A stretch of 64,000 nt of DNA, from the NCBI RefSeq assembly GCF_008041945.1, contig NZ_VKAD01000001.1, positions 1,984,001 to 2,048,000 on the forward strand, written 5' to 3'. The translations under genes were made by a program, and so were the position numbers. Within the stretch, counting starts at the first letter, position 1; the number at the start of each line of letters is the position of its first letter. Under the pieces are notes generated by a model. The model made no database searches, had not been told where the DNA came from, and saw nothing but the letters and a program-made list of their open reading frames with translations. Below are positions 8,158 to 16,687 of this stretch, piece after piece. This DNA is from Reinekea thalattae (GTDB lineage Bacteria; Pseudomonadota; Gammaproteobacteria; Pseudomonadales; Natronospirillaceae).

Positions 8158-8184
8158 AGGCCGCCGATGCGGCCTTTTTTGGTT
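8158..8184. terminator. hairpin after the sugar-binding-protein gene
   Basis: Arms AGGCCGC/GCGGCCT surround CGAT, with T6 on the plus-strand side and only TTATTAT on the minus-strand side. In the direction of the operon (minus) it would be a partial terminator or mRNA stabiliser, which would lower permease expression relative to the binding protein. Confidence 0.5.
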
Positions 8185-8195
8185 CAGCAAATTGC

Positions 8196-9404
8196 TTAAC
8201 GAACGCGACGACGCAATTGGTTCTCGACGTCTTTTAGTGCTTTGTTGATATCTTCGCCATCGTCTAAGACTTTTTCTAACGCTTGGTTAATTAAGTCTTC
8301 CGCGATTAGGTCGCCTTTCATCGGCGTTACCGGAGTCACGTTTTCTACGATATCTGCGAATAGCATGCGCGCTTTCTGACCGCGTAAAAACTCGATTGGC
8401 TCTTCGAATGACGCATCGTTATAAGTGCCAGTGTGCGCAGGGAAGGCGGCGATATTTTTGAAGCCAGCTAATTGAATAGGCTGAGAAATCATATAGTTAA
8501 TGAGATCCCAAGACGCTTCTGGGTTTTTCGCTTGTTTTGGAATCGCCAAGTAAGAACCGCCCCAAGAACCGTAGGTACCATCGGGTAAATTACTCACGCC
8601 CCACAAGCCTGAAGTTTCAGGTGCGATCCAGTTTTTCAAGTGACCCAACAGCCAAGCGCCAGACATCTGTGTAGCAAACTTGCCGTCGCGGAAACCGCTA
8701 TACCAGTCTTCTGTCCATTCACTAATCTGACCATCCAAGCCTTCATCACGAACTGTTTTTGCAATTTCGAAAGCTCGTACAAAACGCTCTGAAGTGACTA
8801 AGGATTTACCATCTTTATCGAAGTACAAACCTTCGTCGTCAGCAACATTAAATCGGTAGTAAGCATTTGCCAACGCACTGGCGTTACCGATCAATAGGAT
8901 GTCTTTTTCTTTTAGCTTGCGGCCATAGTCGATATAAGTATCCCAATCGGTCATGACTTTATTGATGTCGAATCCCATGTCTTCCATGTAATCACGACGG
9001 TAATACATCACGCCCGGACCTAGGTCGACCGGAACAGCATACTGTTTGCCATCGTTACCCTTACCTGCTGCAACGGCATAACTGGCGTAATCGTCTGCAA
9101 TGTCTTTGTAGTATTTAGTCAGGTCAACAAAGCCGCCAGCGTTAACAAACGAGCCAACAAAACCAACATCAATTAGGACAACATCACCAGCACCGGTGCC
9201 AGTGGCTAAATTGGTTTTTAGTTTGTTGTGGTGGTCACCATGATTGTTTTTAAGCATGGTGATGTTGTGCTGAGGTAAGCCTGATTTGATCGCGTTAATC
9301 TGCGTGTCGTAATCAGGAAAGCCGTCGATGCGGATATCGGCAGCAAAGAGAGTAGTCGCAACTAAACTAAGCGCAGTAATACCTGCCTTCAGTTTGATCT
9401 TCAT
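8196..9404 (-). CDS. sugar ABC transporter substrate-binding protein, 402 aa
   Basis: This is a periplasmic receptor of the extracellular solute-binding protein family 1. A signal peptide is visible (about residues 1-22, ending LFAADIRIDG). There is no lipobox Cys at the cleavage site. Family features include the DVVLIDVGFVGSFVNAGGFVDL segment, the DYMEDMGFD region, and KFATQMSGAWLLGHLKNW in the second lobe. It is the first gene of the transport unit. A LacI-type operator lies 77 bp upstream of its start, and a GGAG Shine-Dalgarno sequence precedes the ATG. Context points to cellobiose or cello-oligosaccharide binding. Confidence 0.9.
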   Translation of the reverse strand: MKIKLKAGITALSLVATTLFAADIRIDGFPDYDTQINAIKSGLPQHNITMLKNNHGDHHNKLKTNLATGTGAGDVVLIDVGFVGSFVNAGGFVDLTKYYKDIADDYASYAVAAGKGNDGKQYAVPVDLGPGVMYYRRDYMEDMGFDINKVMTDWDTYIDYGRKLKEKDILLIGNASALANAYYRFNVADDEGLYFDKDGKSLVTSERFVRAFEIAKTVRDEGLDGQISEWTEDWYSGFRDGKFATQMSGAWLLGHLKNWIAPETSGLWGVSNLPDGTYGSWGGSYLAIPKQAKNPEASWDLINYMISQPIQLAGFKNIAAFPAHTGTYNDASFEEPIEFLRGQKARMLFADIVENVTPVTPMKGDLIAEDLINQALEKVLDDGEDINKALKDVENQLRRRVR

Positions 9405-9480
9405 AGTGTGTCTCCAATATTTTTGTTTTTATGGCTTTTTTATTCATTTTTCACACTGACGGTTACTTTCAAAACGACAC

Positions 9481-9494
9481 TGTAACCGCTTACA
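9481..9494. promoter_or_regulatory. LacI-family operator upstream of the sugar-binding-protein gene
   Basis: TGTAACCGCTTACA fits TGTAAnCGnTTACA, a palindrome with the central CG typical of LacI-family operators. The same pattern occurs upstream of the GH94 gene at 13322-13335, and the LacI regulator gene lies next to this site. A half-site CGGTTAC at 9459-9465 lies nearby. Confidence 0.7.
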
Positions 9495-9563
9495 AAAGAG
9501 TAGGTTTCAAGCCCCTGAGTGTCAACCGTTTTTGCACTCTTTTAGCCAAAAGTCATGGATCGT

Positions 9564-10592
9564 TTAAGCCAAATCAACAGAATTTTTCAGCGTTATTTTT
9601 TGCGTTGATTTTCGTATCACTAACTGTGGTTCAAAACGCAGATTACAGCCTTCCGGTTGATCGCCATCAGCCAACTTCAATGCCATTTTTGCAGCCAGTT
9701 GACCAAATTCGGCTGCAGGAATTGCAACAGTTGTCAGCGCGGGGGAAACGTATCTGGCCATAACGATATCGTCGTAACCAACAATGCTCACCTCGGCGGG
9801 CAAATTGACGCCCCGACTCTTTAATTCGTTAATGGCGCCAAACGCCATATGGTCGTTATGTACAAACAAAGCACTGTAGTCTGCACCGCGTCGCTTTAAT
9901 CGTTCGATCGGAGCGATACCACCGTCTTCTTGGAAATCGGATTCAACAACCAGGTTTTCATCGTATGTTAAACCGGCTTCGTTGAGTGCGCGTCGGTAAC
10001 CGGCCAGGCGGTCACGCGTGTCAGACTTATACAAAGGCCCTGTTATGGTGGCGATTTTTTTATGGCCTAAATCGAGCAAATGCTTTACCGCCAAATAGCC
10101 ACCCAATTCGTTATCGACCGAAATGCTAACTTCGCTTAGCTCTGGCACCAAACGGTTCACCAGAATAATCGGCACGCCGCAGTTGTCGGCTAAATCGATA
10201 ATTTCTTGGTCGGACATGACATCCAAATGCAAAATTAATGCATCCACTCGGCGCTGCAATAAAAAGTCGATAGCATCCTTTTCACTGGCCGCGGTTTCTT
10301 GGCCACTGGTAATAATTAGATGCTTGCCCGCCAAGCGCACTTCACGCTCGGCTTGCTCCATTAACTGACCAAAAAAAGGCCCCGACAAACAACCAATCAC
10401 CATACCGACAGTTCCGGATTTATTCGTCGCTAACGAGCGAGCAAAAGAGTTCGGCTGATAACCCAACTCTTGCATAGCCGCCAATACCTGCTCGCGCGTT
10501 TTATCGGAGACCCACTTGTTACCGTTGATCACCCGACTGACGGTTGCGACCGATACATTAGCCAACTTTGATACTTCTCGAATGGTTGCCAT
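9564..10592 (-). CDS. LacI-family transcriptional regulator of the cello-oligosaccharide locus, 342 aa
   Basis: This is a sugar-responsive repressor. The N-terminal HTH reads TIREVSKLANVSVATVSRVING (residues 3-24), followed by the hinge region ending GYQPNSFARSLA. The remainder is a periplasmic-binding-protein-like effector domain (GTVGMVIGCLSGPFF, VPIILVNR, SIVGYDDIVMARY, LTTVAIPAAEFG). It lies 31 bp downstream of the GH94 gene on the same strand and is probably co-transcribed. Matching operators precede both that unit and the transport unit, so autoregulation together with control of transport is likely. The effector is probably cellobiose, which is inferred from the neighbours. Confidence 0.92.
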   Translation of the reverse strand: MATIREVSKLANVSVATVSRVINGNKWVSDKTREQVLAAMQELGYQPNSFARSLATNKSGTVGMVIGCLSGPFFGQLMEQAEREVRLAGKHLIITSGQETAASEKDAIDFLLQRRVDALILHLDVMSDQEIIDLADNCGVPIILVNRLVPELSEVSISVDNELGGYLAVKHLLDLGHKKIATITGPLYKSDTRDRLAGYRRALNEAGLTYDENLVVESDFQEDGGIAPIERLKRRGADYSALFVHNDHMAFGAINELKSRGVNLPAEVSIVGYDDIVMARYVSPALTTVAIPAAEFGQLAAKMALKLADGDQPEGCNLRFEPQLVIRKSTQKITLKNSVDLA

Positions 10593-10623
10593 CTTGTCTT
10601 TCTTTTGCCTTTTCTTTGTTGTC

Positions 10624-13107
10624 TTAACCCAGCATGACGATCACTTTATGTAAGCTGCCAGCCTCGAACATCGGCAGAACATTACCTGCTATACGTTCAC
10701 CGTCAACCGTGATCCAACCAATACTAGAGCTGTGTTGTTCTGGGTTTTTAATGGTGATGTCATAAGTGACATCGCGGAACACTCGTTTTACCGAATACTC
10801 CGTCCAATCGCGCGGAATGCAAGGCGCAATCTGCAAGCCGTTGTAATGCGGTTTAATGCCTAAAATATATTGAGTAATGGCAACGTAATTCCAAGCTGCC
10901 GTGCCAGTTAGCCAAGAATTTTTTGCTTGGCCGGGTGTTGCAGCCTCTTTACCGGCGATCATTTGTGCATAGACGTATGGCTCGGTTTTATGCAGTTTTA
11001 CTTTATCGTCTTGGTAAGCCGGAGCAATTTTTGTGTAGTACTCGAATGCTCGATCGCCATTACCGGCAACCGTTTCGCCAATCATAATCCAAGGATTGTT
11101 GTGGCAAAAAATGCCGCCATTTTCTTTATAGCCTTGCGGGTAGGTTGAGATCTCACCGTACTCAATTTTATATTCGGTAAAGGCTGGATAATTCAACACG
11201 ATGCCATAGTCACAGGCCAAATATTTGTTCACCGAATCGAGCGACTGTTGCAGTTTGCCATCGTCTTTACCGATGCCTGCCATGGTGCAAAAACCTTGTG
11301 ACTCAATAAAGATTTTTGACTCATCGGCCTCGTGCGTGCCAACCTTTTTACCAAAGGCATCATAAGCGCGCAAAAACCATTCGCCATCCCAAGCATGGGC
11401 TTTAATGGCTTGCACCATCTGTTCTACATGGCCTTCGGCGCGTTCGGCTTCTGCGGTTTTTCCTAACTGACGGCACAACTCAATATAATCATTACCAAAC
11501 AACACAAATTGACCGGCAATCATCACCGATTCGGCGCGGCCACCTTCTTTGTTTTCGGTGGTTTGGAAACTTTCGTTTGGCTCCATGGAAAAACAATTTA
11601 AATTTAAGCAGTCGTTCCAATCGGCTCGGCCAATCAGCGGCAAACCATGCTCGCCTAAATTATGAGTAATAAAGTTAAACGAGCGTGTTAAATGTTCAAA
11701 CAAACTGGTGGCTTTGCTTTCGTCGTTATCGTACGGCACCTGTTCTTCTAAAATAGAAAAATCACCGGTTTCTTTTATATAAACTGTTACCGATTGCACC
11801 AACCACATTGGGTCGTCATTAAAGTTTCCGCCAACTGCGGCATTACCGCGTTTAGTTAATGGCTGGTATTGGTGATAAGCAGAGCCATCTTCAAACTGAG
11901 TCGAGGCGATGTCGATAATACGCTCACGAGCGCGCTCCGGCACCAGATGCACAAAGCCAATTAAATCTTGGTTCGAGTCGCGGAAGCCCATACCACGGCC
12001 AATGCCGGATTCAAAATAAGACGCCGAGCGTGACATATTAAAGGTAACCATGTTTTGATACTGGTTCCAAATATTAACGCCACGGTTAAGCCGTTCGTCA
12101 TCAGAGATCACCACAAACTTACTTAACAAATCGTCCCAATAATCGGTCAACTGTTTAAAGGACTTTTCAACTTTGGCTACCGAATCAAAACGCTCAATAG
12201 CCGCTAATGCTTTGGTTTTGTTAATGACGCCTGGCGCTTGCCACTTTTGCTCTTGTGGCATCTCGACATAGCCTAATGTGAAAATAAAATCACGCGATTC
12301 ACCCGGTGCCAACTCAACTTCAATATAGTGTGAGCCGATAGGCGACCAGCCGTGTGCAATCGAATTATTGGGCTGACCTTTGGCGACAACCTCTGGGCTA
12401 TCAAAGCCATTGTAATCACCTAAAAAGCTGTCTCGGCAGGTATCGAAACCCTGAATAGATTCGTTGACGGAATAAAACGCAAAATGATTACGACGCTCAC
12501 GGTATTCGGTTTTGTGATAAATCACCGAGCCTTCAACTTCGACTTGGCCGGTTGAAAAATTACGCTGAAAATTGGTCATGTCGTCTTCAGCGTTCCACAA
12601 GCACCATTCAGCGAAAGAAAACAGTTTCAATTTTTTAGTGGTTAGGCTGCTGTTGGTCAGCGTCATATGTTGAACTTCTAAATCTTCGCCTTGCGGTACA
12701 AAGAACAACACCGAACTGGTAACGCCATCTTTCATGCCGCTAATACGGCTATAGCCCATACCATGACGACATTCATAATGATCGAGCTCAGTTTTTAACG
12801 GCTTCCAGGCTGGCGACCAAACTGTATCACCATCGACAATATAAAAATAACGCCCGCCAGTATCGACCGGAACATTGTTGTAGCGATAACGTGTGAGTCG
12901 GCGGAACTTAGCATCTTTATAAAAACTATAACCACCGGCGGTATTAGAAATGAGCGAAAAAAACGCCGTATCACCTAAGTAGTTAATCCACGGGTAGGGC
13001 GTTTTCGGTGTCGTTATAACGTACTCTTTGGCGACATCATCAAAATAGCCGTATTCTTGTTCTTGTTGGTTCGACATAGCTTGAGCCTCGTAATCAGCTT
13101 TTTCCAT
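10624..13107 (-). CDS. GH94 cellobiose phosphorylase, 827 aa
   Basis: This glycoside hydrolase family 94 enzyme phosphorolyses cellobiose to glucose-1-phosphate and glucose, saving ATP compared with hydrolysis. The N-terminal signature [27 protein letters not shown] is characteristic. The catalytic Asp lies in [10 protein letters not shown] (about 494-503). [15 protein letters not shown] and the C-terminal [12 protein letters not shown] are also typical of cellobiose phosphorylases. The length matches the family. There is no signal peptide, so it is cytoplasmic. Translation may start at residue 1 (AGGGA 6 nt upstream) or at Met11 (13077); both have plausible ribosome sites. A hairpin at 13115-13140 overlaps the upstream site. 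Confidence 0.95.
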   Translation of the reverse strand: MEKADYEAQAMSNQQEQEYGYFDDVAKEYVITTPKTPYPWINYLGDTAFFSLISNTAGGYSFYKDAKFRRLTRYRYNNVPVDTGGRYFYIVDGDTVWSPAWKPLKTELDHYECRHGMGYSRISGMKDGVTSSVLFFVPQGEDLEVQHMTLTNSSLTTKKLKLFSFAEWCLWNAEDDMTNFQRNFSTGQVEVEGSVIYHKTEYRERRNHFAFYSVNESIQGFDTCRDSFLGDYNGFDSPEVVAKGQPNNSIAHGWSPIGSHYIEVELAPGESRDFIFTLGYVEMPQEQKWQAPGVINKTKALAAIERFDSVAKVEKSFKQLTDYWDDLLSKFVVISDDERLNRGVNIWNQYQNMVTFNMSRSASYFESGIGRGMGFRDSNQDLIGFVHLVPERARERIIDIASTQFEDGSAYHQYQPLTKRGNAAVGGNFNDDPMWLVQSVTVYIKETGDFSILEEQVPYDNDESKATSLFEHLTRSFNFITHNLGEHGLPLIGRADWNDCLNLNCFSMEPNESFQTTENKEGGRAESVMIAGQFVLFGNDYIELCRQLGKTAEAERAEGHVEQMVQAIKAHAWDGEWFLRAYDAFGKKVGTHEADESKIFIESQGFCTMAGIGKDDGKLQQSLDSVNKYLACDYGIVLNYPAFTEYKIEYGEISTYPQGYKENGGIFCHNNPWIMIGETVAGNGDRAFEYYTKIAPAYQDDKVKLHKTEPYVYAQMIAGKEAATPGQAKNSWLTGTAAWNYVAITQYILGIKPHYNGLQIAPCIPRDWTEYSVKRVFRDVTYDITIKNPEQHSSSIGWITVDGERIAGNVLPMFEAGSLHKVIVMLG

Positions 13108-13114
13108 CTACATC

Positions 13115-13140
13115 CCTGCTATTAGCAAGCAGATAGCAGG
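13115..13140 (-). promoter_or_regulatory. leader hairpin overlapping the GH94 ribosome-binding site
   Basis: Perfect 8-bp arms CCTGCTAT/ATAGCAGG enclose a 10-nt loop. On the mRNA, the 3' arm contains the start of the AGGGA element that precedes the ATG at 13107. The hairpin could modulate translation or favour the internal start at 13077. Confidence 0.35.
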
Positions 13141-13321
13141 AGCCGTTTGTTGTGCGCAGTTATAAATAAACACCGTCACTCAATTTTCAGAATGGCTAAT
13201 TGGTTATTGACGATGTTTTTGTGCGGATAGGTTTCCCCAATGGTCTGCTGAGCTTAACGCCAGCCTTTTATTATTAAATTTAGGACCATACCAGTGCAGT
13301 GTAATCGCATTTCAGACAAAT

Positions 13322-13335
13322 TGTAAACGGTTACA
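13322..13335. promoter_or_regulatory. LacI-family operator upstream of the GH94 gene
   Basis: TGTAAACGGTTACA is a second match to TGTAAnCGnTTACA, 214 bp upstream of the GH94 start codon. The paired occurrence in front of the two units of the same locus supports a shared LacI regulator. Confidence 0.7.
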
Positions 13336-13418
13336 GGTTGTTTTTTTATCGATCTGAATCGAGCTTTGATATAACGCAGATTTTTCGGGCCTGCTGGTAA
13401 CTATGCAGCCTACAAAAC

Positions 13419-13438
13419 AAACATACCTAGCTATGTTT
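13419..13438 (-). terminator. weak terminator-like hairpin after the WYL regulator gene
   Basis: AT-rich arms AAACATA/TATGTTT surround a 6-nt loop and are followed on the minus strand by GTTTTG. It is located 11 bp beyond the regulator stop codon. Confidence 0.35.
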
Positions 13439-13448
13439 TGCTGAAATG

Positions 13449-14183
13449 CTAAATCGGTGGATACGACGGCGAGTAGATACCTGAAAACACGTGCTTTTCG
13501 CGGAGCTTAAATCGCTCATCCAATATTGTTGCATGCTGTATACGATCAATCCTAAACACTCGAGATGACTCTCGCAGATGATCCCAGCCAATGATGTACC
13601 AGATCGGTAAGTTTAATAGTAAGTATTGAGCTTCTATCACTCGTTGCGACCGCTCTCCAGCCTCTGAGACATATTCAATTTTTAAAAGCTTTTGCTGCAG
13701 AAAGCTAGTAGCGACTGGCTCTGAAATAGCCTGCTCAGGGGCTCGATAAAATGACGTAATATACTGCTTGGCTATATCGCCCACCATAATACGTTGACGA
13801 ATATCACTGACGGCCGCTCTTTGATTTTCTGGGAATACCTGAAAAAGCTTCTGTTTGATCGCTTTCAAATTACTTGTCAACAATGGCGACTTTAACGACT
13901 CGACAATAGCTAAAGAAAGGATCAATTCTAACACTTCATTGTGGTTTAGATTGATCCTACCGACGCCCCAGCGCCCATCCAAGCGAATACCACCACCAAC
14001 TCCACGACTCGATTCAATGGGGTAACCCGCATCACGCAGTTGTGCTAATTCACGCATCAATGTTCGCTGGCTAATACCCAGCTCTTCACGTAAATCTGAC
14101 GTTTGCCAATAGTATTCGGACTGAAGCAATCCTATTAGGCGATCGCGTCGATCCGAGCGTTTTTCAAAGCTACTATTTGTCAT
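13449..14183 (-). CDS. YafY-type HTH/WYL-domain transcriptional regulator, 244 aa
   Basis: The N-terminal helix-turn-helix of the HTH_11 type covers about residues 10-60 (RRDRLIGLLQSEYYWQTSDLREELGISQRTLMRELAQLRDAGYPI), followed by the RGVGGGIRL wing. A WYL ligand-binding domain occupies about 165-235; its core reads PIWYIIGWDHLRE, a variant of the WYL motif. Such proteins commonly regulate a divergent neighbour, here an alpha/beta hydrolase gene 122 bp away. A 13-bp inverted repeat starts one nucleotide upstream of the ATG, suggesting autoregulation. The effector is unknown. Confidence 0.88.
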   Translation of the reverse strand: MTNSSFEKRSDRRDRLIGLLQSEYYWQTSDLREELGISQRTLMRELAQLRDAGYPIESSRGVGGGIRLDGRWGVGRINLNHNEVLELILSLAIVESLKSPLLTSNLKAIKQKLFQVFPENQRAAVSDIRQRIMVGDIAKQYITSFYRAPEQAISEPVATSFLQQKLLKIEYVSEAGERSQRVIEAQYLLLNLPIWYIIGWDHLRESSRVFRIDRIQHATILDERFKLREKHVFSGIYSPSYPPI

Positions 14184-14184
14184 C

Positions 14185-14217
14185 GATTAAATGTGCCATA
14201 AAAAGGCATATTTAATC
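14185..14217. promoter_or_regulatory. 13-bp inverted repeat between the WYL regulator and hydrolase genes
   Basis: Arms GATTAAATGTGCC (14185-14197) and GGCATATTTAATC (14205-14217) match at 12 of 13 positions around a 7-bp A-rich spacer. The repeat directly abuts the regulator start codon and lies 89 bp before the divergent hydrolase gene. It is the best candidate for the regulator's own operator; the protein-site pairing is inferred from position. Confidence 0.6.
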
Positions 14218-14305
14218 ATAGAATCCTACTCAGTCAACACAGCTGACATATTTAAAACCAATGAAAGCAGCCTATTCGTTAAGTTATAAATAAGGATTCA
14301 AAACT

Positions 14306-15238
14306 ATGTTCAAGCCAGAAGACTTTCCAGAAGCTAAATTCATTTCAGTCAACAATGTCACCCTAGAAGTTTTTGAAGCAGGTGAAGAAAACATCGGTAA
14401 TCCTATTCTGCTTTGTCACGGCTGGCCGGAACTTGCGTTTTCATGGCGCTATCAAATTCCGGCTCTTGTCGCAGCAGGCTACCATGTCATCGCTCCCAAC
14501 CAGCGAGGCTATGGCAAATCATCCCAGCCAAATGAAATCACTCACTATGACATTAAACATTTAACCGATGATCTGACTGCACTACTTGATCACTATGGGT
14601 ACCGTAGTGCCACCTTTATTGGCCATGACTGGGGGGCTTTTGTTGTTTGGGGGATGGCTTTATTACAGCCTAACCGAGTCGATAAAGTAATTAACCTAGC
14701 CCTGCCTTATCAAGAACGAGGCGACGTCCCTTGGATAGAACTTATGGAGCAGTTTTTAGGAAGCGACTATTACTTTGTACATTTTAACCGCCAGCCTGGC
14801 GTCGCCGATAAAATTCTCGAGCAGAACACTCAGCAGTTTTTAGGCAATCTATTCCGTAAAAATGTACCGTTAATGCCACCTGAGCCACGCATGGAAATGA
14901 TCCATTTAGCTAAAACAACCGACGCTCTTGGCGAACCTTTAATGAGCGATGATGAACTGGCAGTTTTTGTATCGGCCTTTGAAGAATCTGGATTTAGTGC
15001 CAGCATTAACTGGTATAGAAATCTCGACCGAAATTGGCATTTATTAGCAGATGCACAACCAATCATCGACCAGCCAGCATTAATGATTTATGGAGCGCGC
15101 GATGTGATTCCACCGTTTGCAGACATTGCCAAATTTGTACCTAACGTAGAGGTATTAACCTTAGATGCTGGCCATTCAATCCAGCAAGAAAAACCACAAG
15201 AAACAAACAAAGCTATTTTAGAATGGCTCAGTAAATAA
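14306..15238 (+). CDS. alpha/beta hydrolase, epoxide-hydrolase-like, 310 aa
   Basis: This is an alpha/beta-fold hydrolase of the soluble epoxide hydrolase type. The oxyanion-hole motif HGWPELAFSW is at about residues 38-47. The nucleophile elbow GHDWGAF (about 107-113) carries Asp rather than Ser, as in epoxide hydrolases and haloalkane dehalogenases. A cap domain follows, and the catalytic His lies in LDAGHSIQQEKP near the C-terminus. HGWP favours epoxide hydrolase over dehalogenase. It is transcribed divergently from the WYL regulator gene, which probably controls it. There is no signal peptide. The natural substrate cannot be told from sequence. Confidence 0.88.
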   Translation: MFKPEDFPEAKFISVNNVTLEVFEAGEENIGNPILLCHGWPELAFSWRYQIPALVAAGYHVIAPNQRGYGKSSQPNEITHYDIKHLTDDLTALLDHYGYRSATFIGHDWGAFVVWGMALLQPNRVDKVINLALPYQERGDVPWIELMEQFLGSDYYFVHFNRQPGVADKILEQNTQQFLGNLFRKNVPLMPPEPRMEMIHLAKTTDALGEPLMSDDELAVFVSAFEESGFSASINWYRNLDRNWHLLADAQPIIDQPALMIYGARDVIPPFADIAKFVPNVEVLTLDAGHSIQQEKPQETNKAILEWLSK

Positions 15239-15252
15239 CCGAGCCAAAATAT

Positions 15253-15277
15253 AGGGAAGCAGCAACTGTGCTTCCCT
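15253..15277. terminator. hairpin between convergent hydrolase and SAHH-like genes
   Basis: Arms AGGGAAGCA/TGCTTCCCT (9 bp) enclose a 7-nt loop. The minus-strand side continues TATATTTT, giving a reasonable terminator for the SAHH-like gene. The plus-strand side has no T-run. Confidence 0.55.
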
Positions 15278-15295
15278 GTAGACTCCAAAGAAAGC

Positions 15296-16396
15296 TTAAA
15301 GCACTGGCTGCCAAGCTTCTTTTGGCAGTAGGTGCAAACCAATCTCGGCTTCGCTGCCTGCTCTAAGAATATGGCCGACACCTGCGGTCATCAACGCCAG
15401 AGACACATCGAAAGCATTAATAGAGTCGCCATAACCGGCAGTAAGGTTAAACATGGCACCGTTAGAAAGCAGGTAGAAGCAGCGATTTTTACTGTTTTTA
15501 TATTCAAACACTTCTGGCATAAGTTCGGTGGCACTGCTTTTATCGAGCTGGCTGGTATTAATTTCATCGCTGACATGGCCAACATTCAGCACAAAGGCAC
15601 CGTCTTTCAGATTGGCTAAATGCTCAGGCTTAATCACATTAGCAACGCCTGTGGCGGTAACAACGATATCGGCATTCGGCAACGCTTCATCGAGCGATAC
15701 GGTGTGCCAGCCATCGTAACTGGCCATAATGCGGCGCGAAGGATCGATTTCGGCAATACTGACGCTGCCGCCAAACGCTCGGGCAGAAGCCGCAACGCCT
15801 TGACCCACCAGCCCAGCACCAACGACAACAACGTTTTTTTCGTGCAACGATAAATGAGTACGTTCCATAAACGCCTGCCAAGTGGTTAAACCGACCATGT
15901 GGCGATTATGCAGGCCTTCTTTGGCGGCCAAATCATCCCAGTTAAAAATAGGGTATTGCAGATCAATTTTTTGTAGTCGGCTAACGCCAGAACCGGTGCC
16001 TTCTAAGCCTGCAATCACTGGCGCATCAGAGCCCGATAGGTGAAAGAGTGAATTAATATCAGCACCGAATTCACAAATGTAATTAGGTTGCCAATCCAAC
16101 GCCTTCTGGAAAGAGGCTTGCCACTCTTCTTCTGGCATATCTTTCCAAGCATGCGCCTCAGCACCTAGGCTGACTAAGTACTGCACCACCTCATCACGTA
16201 CCGTGGTTGGGTTACAGGTAGTTAAAAACAGCTCACCGCCGCGCTCTAAAAAACCCTTATAAAACGGCACCATCTTAATATCTAAGTGGGTACAGATAGC
16301 CAAACGCTTACCTTGGCAATCGGGCAAAGCCGAAACCGCTGCATTGGTACGAACCATGTGGCGCTCAAGCCAGTGAATGTGCTGTTGGAAACTCAT
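15296..16396 (-). CDS. divergent S-adenosyl-L-homocysteine hydrolase-family protein, 366 aa
   Basis: The fold resembles NAD-dependent adenosylhomocysteinase. CNPTTVRDEV (61-70) corresponds to the family CNPxSTQDDVA segment. The NAD-binding loop VVGAGLVGQG lies at 191-200, and NVGH (271-274) is kept. The substrate site is altered: the usual HxTxQT reads HLDIKM, the DDGGDLT loop reads EFGADIN, and the conserved Asp of the KxxxDN segment is His163. The HPS motif and the Lys/Tyr C-terminal tail are absent. It is about 60-100 residues shorter than canonical SahH. I chose ATG 16396, preceded by AGAGGTT, over an in-frame upstream ATG at 16435. It probably acts on a related substrate; the actual reaction is unknown. 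Confidence 0.75.
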   Translation of the reverse strand: MSFQQHIHWLERHMVRTNAAVSALPDCQGKRLAICTHLDIKMVPFYKGFLERGGELFLTTCNPTTVRDEVVQYLVSLGAEAHAWKDMPEEEWQASFQKALDWQPNYICEFGADINSLFHLSGSDAPVIAGLEGTGSGVSRLQKIDLQYPIFNWDDLAAKEGLHNRHMVGLTTWQAFMERTHLSLHEKNVVVVGAGLVGQGVAASARAFGGSVSIAEIDPSRRIMASYDGWHTVSLDEALPNADIVVTATGVANVIKPEHLANLKDGAFVLNVGHVSDEINTSQLDKSSATELMPEVFEYKNSKNRCFYLLSNGAMFNLTAGYGDSINAFDVSLALMTAGVGHILRAGSEAEIGLHLLPKEAWQPVL

Positions 16397-16687
16397 AAGA
16401 CAACCTCTATTAAAAATCGCCGCTGAGTTTGCCACTTTTTTATCGCTACTGCGATATTTGGTATTGAACAGCTATGATTTGCTCGCTGTAACGTTCTTTA
16501 AATTCCTTTATGAATAACGCAACGCTGATTAACGTTTTATAACACCCGTACTTAACGATAAAGGCTCAGCCAAAAAACTAAGCACTTAATTTATTAAACG
16601 GTTAAGCGACCAACAACTATAGATAAAAATGGCTAGATGATAGGCTGTGTTGCAAAACCACTTATCCAAATGAGGTATTAAGGCAGT

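Larger units (their letters stand above)
13108..13448 (-). other. regulatory region upstream of the GH94 gene
   Basis: No gene is present in these 341 bp. The region contains a hairpin next to the GH94 ribosome-binding site (13115-13140), a LacI-type operator (13322-13335) and a weak terminator-like hairpin for the WYL regulator gene (13419-13438). I could not identify a convincing pair of promoter boxes. Confidence 0.5.
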
